The notes beneath the pieces are model-generated. The model saw only the letters and a list, made by a program, of their open reading frames with translations. It had not been told where the DNA came from and did no database searches. DNA of 57,362 bases, from contig CAJYLT010000004.1 in the NCBI GenBank assembly GCA_913775795.1, positions 1 through 57,362 on the forward strand. The letters are read 5' to 3'. Below are positions 1 to 8,496 of the stretch, in pieces. This stretch comes from an uncultured Sphingomonas sp. (lineage in GTDB: Bacteria > Pseudomonadota > Alphaproteobacteria > Sphingomonadales > Sphingomonadaceae). Made by a program: the position numbers and the translations under genes. Each line of letters begins with the position of its first letter. The stretch's first letter is position 1.

Positions 1-1222
1 GGATCGCCGCCGGCACGAACGGATTCGAGCATTGGATCGTCAGGTTGTCCTGCGCCGAGCCGGGGTTGGGCGTGTTGCTGGTGTCGACGCGCGCGACGTT
101 GAGCGTGGCGTAGATCTCATTGTCGGGATCGACGTCGAAGCCGATTCGGCCGTAGGAGTTGAGCCGCGTGATCTCGGACTTGAAGCTGTTGCCGTTGGTG
201 ACGCTGCCGCTGAGATCGCCGCCGATGCACGAGCCCGGCAGACAGCCGGTGCCGTAGCGGAACGGCACCGGGTTGCCGTTGACATCGAAGGCGGTGCCCG
301 CGAGCGGGCCCGCGTTGATCAGGCCGTAGCGCCCGAACAGCGTCGACTGGACGTGGTCGCGCACGAGATATTGCGGCAGCCCGTCGGTGGTGATCCCGCG
401 GTTCTGCACGCCGCGCGCGACCAGCCAGGTGCGGCCGTTGGGTCCGTCACCGTTGGGATCGTTGCCCACGCCGAAGCCGGCCGAGGGGATGCCGTCCTCG
501 TGGCTGTACTCGCCGCTGACGATCAGGTGCAGCCGGTCGCCCGCGAGCGACTTGCCCGCGGCCGCCTGGACGGTCCAATTGGCGTCGTCGCCGTAGGTGC
601 TGATGCCGCCCATGATGTTGGCGCGGAAGCCGGTGAAGCGCGTGTTGGTGACGAAATTGACCACGCCGCCGACCGCGTCCGAGCCGTAGGAGGCCGAGGC
701 GCCGCCATTCACCACGTCGACGCGCTTGATGAGAAGTTGCGGGAACAGGCTTACGTCGGGCACGCCGGTGACGTTCGCGCCGACGACGCGCTGCCCGTCG
801 AGGAGCGTCAGCGTGCGGATCGAGCCGACGCCGCGCAGCGAGAAGGAGCTGAGGCCCTGCTGGCCCGACGATGTCGAGAAGGTATTGGTCTGCGTGCCGC
901 TCGACCCCTGGAGCGAGGGGAGCTGGGCGATCGTGGTGAAGACGTTGGGCTGCGCGTTGGCGGCGATCTGTTCCTCGCCGATCACCGTCGTCGGCGTGGG
1001 CGCGTTGAAGCCGCTCGACTGGATGCGCGAGCCGGTGACGACGATGTCCTGTGCGCGATCGTCGGCTTGATCCGCGGGCGGGGTCGCCTGCGGCTCGGGC
1101 AGCGGGGCGGTGTCCTGCGCCATGGCGGGTGCGGCGAGCATGCAGGTGGCGAGCGCCGCAAGGCTGGCAACGCCGGCGCGGCGCCACGATCGCGCCGACA
1201 AAGTATAATCGCTTGCAGACAT
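1..1222 (-). CDS. TonB-dependent receptor, N-terminal part (3' end beyond window)
   Basis: Outer-membrane TonB-dependent receptor, cut by the left window edge; about 407 N-terminal codons are visible. The protein starts MSASDYTLSARSWRRAG, has a signal peptide ending near residue 36 (APAMA|Q), a TonB box (QDIVVTGSR, residues ~59-67) and a typical plug domain with the RVDVVNGGASASYGSDAVGG motif, followed by early barrel strands. The ATG at 1222 is preceded by a purine-rich GGGAGAGAG stretch. It is divergent from an MFS transporter and GH43 xylosidase, so import of xylo-oligosaccharides or related glycans is the likely role (inference from context). The substrate cannot be read from the plug. 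Family assignment is secure; specificity is not. Confidence 0.93.
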   Translation of the reverse strand, partial: MSASDYTLSARSWRRAGVASLAALATCMLAAPAMAQDTAPLPEPQATPPADQADDRAQDIVVTGSRIQSSGFNAPTPTTVIGEEQIAANAQPNVFTTIAQLPSLQGSSGTQTNTFSTSSGQQGLSSFSLRGVGSIRTLTLLDGQRVVGANVTGVPDVSLFPQLLIKRVDVVNGGASASYGSDAVGGVVNFVTNTRFTGFRANIMGGISTYGDDANWTVQAAAGKSLAGDRLHLIVSGEYSHEDGIPSAGFGVGNDPNGDGPNGRTWLVARGVQNRGITTDGLPQYLVRDHVQSTLFGRYGLINAGPLAGTAFDVNGNPVPFRYGTGCLPGSCIGGDLSGSVTNGNSFKSEITRLNSYGRIGFDVDPDNEIYATLNVARVDTSNTPNPGSAQDNLTIQCSNPFVPAAI

Positions 1223-1304
1223 CTCTCTCTCCCTGAACCCCGAAAGGCTTGTCTTGCGGGACCAGTCCCCCGGGCCCGGGCGCCGCTTTTCACGGTCACT
1301 CAAA

Positions 1305-1321
1305 ATCATATACTATATGAT
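1305..1321. promoter_or_regulatory. 17-bp perfect palindrome, candidate operator
   Basis: ATCATATA-C-TATATGAT is a perfect odd-length palindrome, A/T-rich in a very GC-rich genome, 83 bp upstream of the TBDR start. Its form is like operators of GntR- or other HTH-type regulators, but no matching regulator gene besides LacI is in the window. It is distinct from the LacI-type site at 1406-1419, so the locus may have two inputs (inference). Confidence 0.45.
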
Positions 1322-1405
1322 ATGTGTCGATGCCAAGCGATCGTTTCTTGGTGAGTGCGCGAGGGGCACTCCGTCCGGCCGTTGTCGCTTCGTACCAAAC
1401 ACGAT

Positions 1406-1419
1406 AGATAACGCTACCA
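1406..1419. promoter_or_regulatory. LacI-family operator upstream of the glycan genes
   Basis: AGATAACGCTACCA on the plus strand reads TGGTAGCGTTATCT on the other. This matches the LacI-family palindrome TGnTAnCGnTAnCA with its central CG at every fixed position but one end base. It lies in the divergent TBDR/MFS region, and a LacI-family gene is encoded at 4831-5841, so local repression relieved by a sugar ligand is the simple reading. Confidence 0.6.
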
Positions 1420-1604
1420 TTCGCTTCATGCGAGAGTCGTTTCTGCTTGTCAATAGTACGAGTATAAGCTTAATCGAAAATAACGCCGCCACGGACGGCG
1501 AGGGATAAAAACAAGCCTTTACAGGCAATGGTGACGTCGAGAGCGGATCGCTGCGCTCGGTTTTAACCGCACGCGACTCGATGTTGACGTTAACGGGAGG
1601 GGTG

Positions 1605-2852
1605 ATGAAGGTCGGGCGGATTCCCAAGCTTCGCTGGACGATCATCGGGCTGTTCGTCGGCGCGATGGTCATCAACTATCTGGCGCGATCGGTGCTGGGC
1701 GTCGCCGCCCCGGTCATCCTGACCGAGCAGAAGATTTCCAACGAGCAATATGGCTGGATCACCGGCGCGTTTCAGATCGGCGTGATGTTCCAGCCGGTGG
1801 CCGGCTACGTCCTCGATGCGATCGGATTGCGGACCGGGTTCGCGATGTTCGTCGCGGTCTGGTCGCTCATCACCGCGGCGCATGCGTTTGCAAGCGGCTG
1901 GATGGGCTTTGCGGTGCTGCGCGGTGCGCTGGGGCTGGCCGAGGGGTCCGCGCAGCCGGCGGGGCAGAAACTGATTGCCGAATGGTTCCCCGCGAAGGAG
2001 CGCGGCGTCGCGGGCGGCATCTACAATATCGGCGCGTCGTTCGGCGCGGTGTTCGCGCCGCCACTGGTCGCATGGGCGGTGATGACACAGAGCTGGCGGC
2101 TCGCCTTCGTCGTGGCGGGCGGCATCGGCCTCGTCTGGGCCATCCTCTGGTTCGCGTGGTTCCGCACGCCGCAGCGCCACTTCGCCCTGGGCGCCGCCGA
2201 GCGCGACTACATCCTGTCGGGGCAGGAAGCGCGGCTGGCCGCCACCGCCGAGCGGCCGCGGATCGCCGCGATGCTTCGCCGCCGCGACCTGTGGGGCATC
2301 GCGCTGCCGCGGATGCTCGCCGATCCGGTCTGGGGCATGCTCAGCTTCTGGATGCCGCTCTACCTCGCGCGCGAGCGGGGGTTCGATCTGGCGGCGATCG
2401 CGCTGTTCGCGTGGCTGCCGTTCCTGGCCGCCGATCTCGGCTGTCTGTTCGGGCCGGCGATCGTGGCCGCGCTCCAGCGGCGGGGCATCGACCTGATCGA
2501 CGCGCGCCGCGCCGCGTTCACGGTCGGTGCGCTCCTGATGACGGGCATGGCGTTCGTCGGTATCGTCACCAATCCCTATGCCGCGATCGCGCTCCTGTGC
2601 CTGGGCGGGTTCGCGCACCAGACGCTGTCGGTGACGGTCATCACGATGGCAAGCGACCTGTTCCGCCGCAACGAAGTGGCGACCGCGGCCGGTCTGGCGG
2701 GGTTCGCCGGCAACCTCGGCGTGCTGGTCTTCTCGCTGCTGCTCGGCAAAATGGTCGACGATGTCGGCTACGAGCCCTTTTTCGTCATCCTCGGCGTGCT
2801 CGACCTGATCGGCGCGCTGCTCCTCTGGACGCTGGTACGCAAGCCGCGATGA
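1605..2852 (+). CDS. MFS transporter, ACS (hexuronate-type) family
   Basis: Inner-membrane major facilitator transporter, 415 residues, about 12 transmembrane segments. Early motifs (FVGAMVINYLARSVLGVAAP, then GYVLDAIGLRTGF as the loop 2-3 motif, then ALGLAEGSAQPAGQKLIAEWFP) are characteristic of the anion:cation symporter branch that includes hexuronate/galactonate carriers. The ATG at 1605 is preferred over the upstream in-frame ATG (1581) because GGGAGGGG lies directly before it. It overlaps the GH43 gene by 4 bases (ATGA), so the two are translationally coupled. Likely imports sugar acids or oligosaccharide breakdown products; specificity is inferred from the neighbours only. Confidence 0.9.
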   Translation: MKVGRIPKLRWTIIGLFVGAMVINYLARSVLGVAAPVILTEQKISNEQYGWITGAFQIGVMFQPVAGYVLDAIGLRTGFAMFVAVWSLITAAHAFASGWMGFAVLRGALGLAEGSAQPAGQKLIAEWFPAKERGVAGGIYNIGASFGAVFAPPLVAWAVMTQSWRLAFVVAGGIGLVWAILWFAWFRTPQRHFALGAAERDYILSGQEARLAATAERPRIAAMLRRRDLWGIALPRMLADPVWGMLSFWMPLYLARERGFDLAAIALFAWLPFLAADLGCLFGPAIVAALQRRGIDLIDARRAAFTVGALLMTGMAFVGIVTNPYAAIALLCLGGFAHQTLSVTVITMASDLFRRNEVATAAGLAGFAGNLGVLVFSLLLGKMVDDVGYEPFFVILGVLDLIGALLLWTLVRKPR

Positions 2853-4453
2853 GTGTGATCCGCAATCCCATCCTGCCGGGTTTCAATCCCGATCCCTCGA
2901 TCGTGCGCGTCGGCGCGGATTTCTACATCGCCACTTCGACCTTCGAATGGTTTCCGGGGGTGCAGATCCACCATAGCCGGGACCTTGCGCACTGGCGGCT
3001 GGCCAGCCGGCCGCTGGTCCGCCCCTCGCAACTGGACATGCGCGGCGACCCGGATTCGTGCGGGGTGTGGGCGCCCGACCTCACCCACGCGCATGGCCGC
3101 TTCTGGCTCGTCTATACCGACGTCAAGCGATACGGGACGACGACGGTCGACGGCGCGACCGGCGTGTCGCTGCGCGATTTTCGCAATTATTTGGTCACGT
3201 GCGAGACGGTGGACGGCGAGTGGTCCGATCCCGTCTTCCTCAATGCCAGCGGATTCGATCCGGCGCTGTTCCACGACGATGACGGGCGGACGTGGCTCGT
3301 CAACATGCTGTGGGACCATCGGCCCGGTCATGGCCGCTTCGCCGGCATCGTCGTGCAGGAGTACGACCGCGGCACCGGCACGCTCGTCGGCGAGTCCCGC
3401 AACATCTTCCCCGGCACCGACCGCGGCTTCACCGAGGCGCCGCATCTCTACAAGCGCGACGGCTGGTACCACCTGCTCGTGGCCGAGGGGGGCACGGGCT
3501 GGAACCACGCCGCGGTGATGGCGCGGTCGCGCGACCTGTTCGGCCCCTATGAGGTGCACCCCGACGGCGCGGTGCTGACCGCGGGCGGCCGGCGCGAGGG
3601 TGCGCTGACGCGGGCGGGTCATGCCGATCTCGTCCACCTTGAGGACGGGACGCCGTGGATGGCGTATCTGTGCGGCCGGCCCGTGGGGGACAGCGAGCGC
3701 TGCACGCTGGGCCGCGAGACCGCGATTCAGCCAATGGCGTGGGATGCCGACGGCTGGCTGCGCACGGTGGCGGGCGATGCCGAGCCCGATCCCGCGCCGC
3801 AATCGCCGCTACCCCCCGCGCCGTGGGACGAGGCAGAGTGGGACGGCCATTTCGACGGCCCCGACCTGCCGCAGCCGCTGCAATGGCTGCGCAGCCCGTA
3901 TCCCGAGCGACTGTTCAGCCTGACCGAGCGGCCGGGCTTCCTGCGCCTATATGGCCGCGACACGGTAGGGAGCCTGTTCGAACAGGCACTGGTCGCGCGG
4001 CGGCAGACGGACTTCGCCTATCGCGCCGAGACGCGGATCGAGTTCGAGCCGCGCGACTTTCAGGCGGCGGCGGGGCTGATCTGCTACTATAACAGCACAA
4101 AATTCCATTACCTGCACCTGAGCCGCGACGGCGACGCGCGCGTGCTCCAGCGCATGACAGCCAGCCCTGAAACCGGCGCGGTCGAGATGGTCGTGCTGGG
4201 CGAAGTCCCCGCCGGCCCGATCGAATTGGCGGTCGAGGTCGACGGCGTGACCCTCCGCTTCTTCTGGCGCGCCGACGGGGGCGAATGGCAGGCGGCGGGC
4301 GAGCCGCTCGACGCCAGCATCCTGTCGGATGAGGCGACGTTGCCGGGCCTGCCCAACTTCACGGGGACGTTCGTGGGGGTGGCTTGCCAGGACATGAGCG
4401 GGCGCGGGACGCCGGCGGACTTTGCGTGGTTTCGGTATGAGGCGCGGGGGTAG
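2849..4453 (+). CDS. Glycoside hydrolase family 43 beta-xylosidase/arabinofuranosidase
   Basis: 534-residue GH43 enzyme. The N-terminal five-bladed propeller domain shows the usual catalytic triad: base Asp15 in NPDPS, pKa-modulating Asp137 in SGFDPALFHDDDG, and acid Glu196 in FTEAPHLYK. Residues ~330-534 look like the beta-sandwich (concanavalin-like) domain typical of XynB-type beta-xylosidases. No signal peptide, so it probably acts on imported oligosaccharides in the cytoplasm. The ATG at 2849 overlaps the stop of the upstream transporter. Activity on xylose or arabinose linkages is expected for this family; which one cannot be told from sequence alone. Confidence 0.93.
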   Translation: MSVIRNPILPGFNPDPSIVRVGADFYIATSTFEWFPGVQIHHSRDLAHWRLASRPLVRPSQLDMRGDPDSCGVWAPDLTHAHGRFWLVYTDVKRYGTTTVDGATGVSLRDFRNYLVTCETVDGEWSDPVFLNASGFDPALFHDDDGRTWLVNMLWDHRPGHGRFAGIVVQEYDRGTGTLVGESRNIFPGTDRGFTEAPHLYKRDGWYHLLVAEGGTGWNHAAVMARSRDLFGPYEVHPDGAVLTAGGRREGALTRAGHADLVHLEDGTPWMAYLCGRPVGDSERCTLGRETAIQPMAWDADGWLRTVAGDAEPDPAPQSPLPPAPWDEAEWDGHFDGPDLPQPLQWLRSPYPERLFSLTERPGFLRLYGRDTVGSLFEQALVARRQTDFAYRAETRIEFEPRDFQAAAGLICYYNSTKFHYLHLSRDGDARVLQRMTASPETGAVEMVVLGEVPAGPIELAVEVDGVTLRFFWRADGGEWQAAGEPLDASILSDEATLPGLPNFTGTFVGVACQDMSGRGTPADFAWFRYEARG

Positions 4454-4520
4454 GGGCGGTCAGCGGCTGCGGTCCGGTTGATGCTGCAATGTCCGCTTTG
4501 GGCAGGCAAACGGACGTCGC

Positions 4521-4760
4521 TTAGCGTTCTCTGATCCACTGCCCCCCGGTGAGACGTTGCAGTTCATTTTCGGCGAGATCGACGGTTTCGTAGATGCCTG
4601 CGAACACCCGATCCTCCATCCAGTCGGGCTGCGAGCCATCGGGGAGCTCCGCGCCATCATGGACGATTTGAAACAGACCGTCACGGCGCCTGCGGATGGA
4701 GTAACGCATTAGAGTACTTGGCTCAGCGAAGCGACGGACACTCTCACCTGCAAAGCTCAT
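4521..4760 (-). CDS. Small hypothetical protein
   Basis: 79-residue soluble, acidic protein with no recognised domain. It contains an Arg-rich stretch (MRYSIRRRRDG) followed by DGSQPDWMEDRVFAGIYETV and a predicted helix at the C-terminus. It sits alone between the GH43 gene (opposite strand) and lacI (same strand, downstream). The start at 4760 has a GAGG only one base away, so initiation at the internal ATG (residue 18) is also possible. Composition and codon use look coding, but it could be lineage-restricted. Confidence 0.55.
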   Translation of the reverse strand: MSFAGESVRRFAEPSTLMRYSIRRRRDGLFQIVHDGAELPDGSQPDWMEDRVFAGIYETVDLAENELQRLTGGQWIRER

Positions 4761-4830
4761 GCCTCGTAGTTATCCGCCGCCGGACGCGTCTACAAGCGGC
4801 ACGAAAGCCGGTTTCGCCAAGGTGGCGGCG

Positions 4831-5841
4831 TTACCCCCGCGGCCCCGCCACCGACTGCCGCTCGACGATCGCGTGGTCGAGGATGCAGTCGCCCGGCTCG
4901 CCATGTCCCAGTACCCGCGCCAGCGCCTCGGCCGCCAGCCGGTGCACCGGCTGGTGGATCGTCGTCAGCGGGGGCCAGAGCGTGACCGCGGCGGTGGTAT
5001 CGTCGAAGCCCGCGACCGACAGCTCGCCCGGCACGTCGAGGTGGCGGCGGTGCGCGACGGAGACGACGGCGGCGGCCATGTCGTCGTTGCTGGCGAAGAT
5101 CGCGGTCGGCGGGTTATCGGCGGCCAGCAGCTGCTCGCCCGCGGCGAGGCCCGAGGCGTAGCTGAAATCGCCCTGCGCCACGCGCACCTCGACCCCGCCG
5201 GCCTCTCGCACTGCGGCGTAGAAGCCGGCCATGCGCTCGGCGCTCGCGGCCTGGTCCGGATTGCCGAGGATGAAGCCGAGCCGGCGGTGGCCGAGCGCCA
5301 GCAGGTGCCGCGTCATCTCGTACGCCGCCAGCCGGTCGTCGATGCGGACGCAGGTCGCGCCCGCCACGCCGTGCGCGCCGACCGCGGCGATCGGCACGCC
5401 CGCACCGCGCAGGATCGACAGGACGGGTAGCGCCTCGCCCAGCGGGGGCGTGACGACGACGCCGGCGAGGCCCGAGGCGACCAGTTCCTCGATTGCGGAC
5501 AGGGGCGGCGGGTGGCCGTTCTCGCCGCGCAGGAGGATCAGGCGCGCGCCGCGCGTCGAGGCTTCCTCGAACACCCCGGTCAGGAACTCGCTCATGAACG
5601 CGCGGCTGGGGTTGGAATAGAGGATGCCGACGCGGAGTTCCGAGGAGGTGACGAGGCTGCGCGCGGCGACATTGGGAGTATAGTCCAACGCCTCGATCGC
5701 GCGCTGGACCGCGGCGCGGGTGTTGGTGGCGACGCCGCTCTTGCCGTTGATGACGCGGCTGACCGTCATCGGCGACACCCCCGCCGCCGCCGCCACGTCG
5801 ATGATCGTCGCGCCCCGCGCGCCGCGTGCCCCGTTCTTCAC
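4831..5841 (-). CDS. LacI-family transcriptional regulator
   Basis: 336 residues. The N-terminal helix-turn-helix (residues ~11-65) has the LacI signature TIIDVAAAAGVSPMTVSRVI and hinge region YTPNVAARSL. The rest is a periplasmic-binding-protein-like sugar-sensing domain, with GFILGNPDQAASAERMAGF and ASNDDMAAAVV as typical segments. Expected to repress the glycan genes by binding the operator at 1406-1419 and to be released by a sugar or oligosaccharide ligand (inference). A REP-like palindrome lies directly upstream, between it and the hydrolase gene on the same strand. Confidence 0.93.
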   Translation of the reverse strand: MKNGARGARGATIIDVAAAAGVSPMTVSRVINGKSGVATNTRAAVQRAIEALDYTPNVAARSLVTSSELRVGILYSNPSRAFMSEFLTGVFEEASTRGARLILLRGENGHPPPLSAIEELVASGLAGVVVTPPLGEALPVLSILRGAGVPIAAVGAHGVAGATCVRIDDRLAAYEMTRHLLALGHRRLGFILGNPDQAASAERMAGFYAAVREAGGVEVRVAQGDFSYASGLAAGEQLLAADNPPTAIFASNDDMAAAVVSVAHRRHLDVPGELSVAGFDDTTAAVTLWPPLTTIHQPVHRLAAEALARVLGHGEPGDCILDHAIVERQSVAGPRG

Positions 5842-5889
5842 GGATTGGGTCTATCGCCTGATGAATGGATGCGAAAGTAGCGAGGCTAA

Positions 5890-5993
5890 CCCCCCCCTGA
5901 CAGGGAGGGGTTGGGGTGGGTCGGCCCTTGAGGCTCGGAACCGCGCTATCGCAGGCCGACCCACCCCCGGCCCCTCCCTTCCAGGGGAGGAGG
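5890..5993. repeat. REP-like GC-rich palindromic repeat, copy 1
   Basis: Imperfect long hairpin: AGGGAGGGG (5902-5910) plus GGGGTGGGTCGGCC (5913-5926) pair with GGCCGACCCACCCC (5954-5967) and CCCCTCCCT (5971-5979). The 14-bp inner and 9-bp outer stems are perfect, and the loop is about 27 nt. It begins immediately beyond the hydrolase stop codon. A second copy with the same arms and a related loop (GAGG-TC-GAAC) is at 13473-13588, also right after a stop codon. Such elements can act as transcription attenuators or mRNA-stabilising ends, or simply be dispersed selfish repeats. Confidence 0.75.
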
Positions 5994-5997
5994 CCCT

Positions 5998-6927
5998 TTA
6001 GCGCTTCGGCGCGAGGTAGCCGTGCATGGCCATCCAGCGGGTGAAGGCGTCGAACCAGCCCGTGCTCGTCGTCGACTTCGGATACATGCCAAAGCCGTGG
6101 CCGCCCTGTTCGTAGAGGTGGAACTCGACCGGCCGCTTGGCATTGCGCCACGCGTCGATCAGTCCGTACTGCGGCTCGCCGAACAGCGGATCGTCAGCCG
6201 CCAGCGCGACGAACATCGGCGGCGCGTCGGCGGGTGCGGGCATCGCGCCCAAGGGTCCATAGATGTTGCCGATGAACGCGGGCTTCGCATCCCCGCCGTT
6301 CAGCGTCGTCGCCATCGTCAGCATCGCGCCCGCCGAAAAGCCGACCATGCCGATCCGGTCGGGATCGACCCGCCATTCCTTCGCACGGCTGCGAATGAGC
6401 GCGAAGGCGGCGCGCGCGTCGGCGATCTGCGGCGCAAGGTTCGCCATCATCGCCGCCGGATCGGGCCGGCGCAGCGGGTGCCCGTTACCCGGCGGCGGGG
6501 GCGGCGCGGCGAAGGTGGCGAGGTCGGCGGGCGTCTGGTTGAGCCGGTACTTCAGCACGAACGCCGCGACCCCGCGCGCATTCAGCGCCTTGGCAACGTC
6601 CCAGCCCTCATTCTCCATCGACAGCGTGCGAAAGCCGCCGCCGGGCGTGACGACGACCGCCGCACCCGTGGCCTTGGCCGGATCGGGCAGGAACGGCGTC
6701 AGCGTCGCGACCGTCACGTTGCGCGCGAAGACGCTGCCATATTGGCTGTGCCAGCTTTCCTTCACTGGCGCGTTTGGCAGTTCGCCGGTGTTGAGCGTGA
6801 TCGCCGTCGGCTGCGCCGGGATCGGAATCGGCGCCATCTTGTCGTTTTGGGCATGGGCCGGTGCGACCGCTACCATCGCGAGCCCTGCCGCCATCAGGCG
6901 CAGCTTTCGCCATCCTCCCGTCATCAT
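5998..6927 (-). CDS. Secreted alpha/beta hydrolase, acetyl-xylan-esterase-like
   Basis: 309-residue alpha/beta hydrolase with a signal peptide (cleavage near APAHA|Q, residue ~27). Catalytic residues are readable: nucleophile Ser198 in GFSAG, acid Asp245/246 in AADDPLF, His277 in GGHGFG, and oxyanion loop PGGGF at 95-99. This is the BD-FAE/esterase-lipase pattern often annotated as xylan esterase or endo-1,4-beta-xylanase B. In this locus it would deacetylate or de-esterify xylan fragments in the periplasm (inference). It lies upstream of lacI on the same strand, separated by the REP-like element. Confidence 0.9.
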   Translation of the reverse strand: MMTGGWRKLRLMAAGLAMVAVAPAHAQNDKMAPIPIPAQPTAITLNTGELPNAPVKESWHSQYGSVFARNVTVATLTPFLPDPAKATGAAVVVTPGGGFRTLSMENEGWDVAKALNARGVAAFVLKYRLNQTPADLATFAAPPPPPGNGHPLRRPDPAAMMANLAPQIADARAAFALIRSRAKEWRVDPDRIGMVGFSAGAMLTMATTLNGGDAKPAFIGNIYGPLGAMPAPADAPPMFVALAADDPLFGEPQYGLIDAWRNAKRPVEFHLYEQGGHGFGMYPKSTTSTGWFDAFTRWMAMHGYLAPKR

Positions 6928-7050
6928 CGCTCTCCTATAGGATTTGCGAATATACTCCTACAAAGCGGTGCGTTGCTTGTCACGCCCGATTGCATTGCGG
7001 CGGACCGGTCGACGTGAGACGCTGCTGCGCCTCTAGGGGGAGACAGGACG

Positions 7051-8493
7051 ATGCGGCGGCGGACATTCGTGGCGGGACTGGGCGCGGCCGTATCGGTCCC
7101 CGTGTGGGCGGGGCAGTCGCCTCGCCTCAGCCCCAGGGCGATGCGAAGCGACGCCGCGCTGCTGCGCCGGGCTTACGAGACGCTGCACCCCGGATTGCTC
7201 CGCTATCAGACCGCGGGCGGGGCGACCGCGCGGTTCGACGCGCTGGCCTCAGCGCAGCCGCTGGTGACCGACTACTTCTATCTGGCGCTCGCCCGCTGTC
7301 TGACCGCGGTACGATGCGGGCACAGCTACGCCAATTTCTACAATCAGTCGGATGCGGTGCGCGCTGCGCTGTTCGACACGCGCCCGCGGCTGCCGATCCA
7401 TTTCACGTGGCTGGGCGATCGGATGATCGTCACCGCCGACCCGCACGGTACCGGCATCGCGCGCGGGACGGAGATCGTCGCGATCGACGGGCATCCGGTG
7501 CGCGAAATCCTCGCGGCGCTGTTGCCGCTGACGCGCGCGGACGGGCATAACGACGGCAAGCGGCGGCAGCTCCTGTCGGTGCGCGGCGAGGACGGGTACG
7601 AAACGTTCGATATCCTGTACGGCCTTCGCTTCGGCGGCGGGCCGCGCTACGCGCTCGATCTGCGCACGCCCGACGGCCGAACGCGGCGCGCGGTGGTCGA
7701 GGGCATCGACCTCGAGAAGCGGCGCTCGGTCGCGACACCGCCGAACGACACCGACAATCCCGGCTGGCGCGTCGAACGGCGCGGCCGCGCGGCGGTGATG
7801 ACGATGCCGGGCTGGGGCCTCTACAATTCCAAATGGGACTGGCGCGGCTGGATCGATGGAGAGATGGACCGGCTGGTCGCCGACCGCGTCCCCGCGCTGA
7901 TCGTCGACATCCGCGCCAACGAAGGTGGCGAGGATTGCGGCAATGTCCTGCTGGAGCGCATCGTTCAGAGGCCCGCGGTCGCAGATCCGGCGCGCCGGTT
8001 GGTCCGCTATCGCGAACTGCCCGCCGACCTGCGCCCCTATTGCGACACCTGGGACCGCAGCTTCGACAGGCTGGGGGTGGACGCCAAGCGCTACGACGAC
8101 CGCTTCCTCGAACTTGCCGGCACCGACCGCGACGCCGCGGTCATCGCCCCGCGGGGCAAACGCTATGACGGCAAGCTGATCGTGCTGACCGGGCCGGAAA
8201 ACAGCTCGGCCACGTTTAGCTTCATCCAGACGGTCCGGCGCGAGAAACTGGGCACGCTGGTGGGCGAGCCGACCGGCGGCAACCGGCGCGGGATCAATGG
8301 TGGCTGCTTTTATTTCCTGCGGCTGCCGGAGACGGGGCTGGAGGTCGACCTGCCGCTGATCGGCACCTTTCCGCATGCGATGCCGCCGGATGCCGGGATC
8401 GTCCCCGACGTGGCCGCGGCGCGAACGCCGCGGTCGATCGCCGACGGCAGCGATCCGGCGATGGCCGCGGCACTGGCGCTGGTCCGGTCCTGA
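7051..8493 (+). CDS. S41-family (C-terminal processing) peptidase-like protein, exported
   Basis: 480 residues. The N-terminus MRRRTFVAGLGAAVSVPVWA looks like a Tat-type signal (RRRTF). A helical region and PDZ-like segment (~110-210) precede the tail-specific protease fold, with PALIVDIRANEGGED (strand and turn at ~281-294) and the nucleophile segment GPENSSATFSF (Ser385 or Ser386), then EPTGGN. This is the S41 pattern, although the lysine of the usual Ser-Lys dyad cannot be placed with certainty. GGGGGAGA precedes the ATG. It is convergent with, and four bases from, the TonB-like gene. Substrate unknown. Confidence 0.85.
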   Translation: MRRRTFVAGLGAAVSVPVWAGQSPRLSPRAMRSDAALLRRAYETLHPGLLRYQTAGGATARFDALASAQPLVTDYFYLALARCLTAVRCGHSYANFYNQSDAVRAALFDTRPRLPIHFTWLGDRMIVTADPHGTGIARGTEIVAIDGHPVREILAALLPLTRADGHNDGKRRQLLSVRGEDGYETFDILYGLRFGGGPRYALDLRTPDGRTRRAVVEGIDLEKRRSVATPPNDTDNPGWRVERRGRAAVMTMPGWGLYNSKWDWRGWIDGEMDRLVADRVPALIVDIRANEGGEDCGNVLLERIVQRPAVADPARRLVRYRELPADLRPYCDTWDRSFDRLGVDAKRYDDRFLELAGTDRDAAVIAPRGKRYDGKLIVLTGPENSSATFSFIQTVRREKLGTLVGEPTGGNRRGINGGCFYFLRLPETGLEVDLPLIGTFPHAMPPDAGIVPDVAAARTPRSIADGSDPAMAAALALVRS

Positions 8494-8496
8494 TCC

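Larger units (their letters stand above)
1223..1604. other. Divergent intergenic control region of the glycan locus
   Basis: About 380 bases without a gene, lying between the divergent TBDR and MFS starts. It is clearly less GC-rich than the flanking genes. It holds a 17-bp perfect palindrome (1305-1321) and a LacI-type operator (1406-1419), listed separately. A small inverted repeat GCCT-TTAC-AGGC lies just after position 1515. No convincing -35/-10 pair could be fixed for either gene. Confidence 0.6.

Noticed and set aside
1982..2848. N-terminal extension of the GH43 frame by about 290 residues
   Set aside because: It is Arg-rich shadow of the MFS gene; GH43 homology begins exactly at the ATG at 2849.
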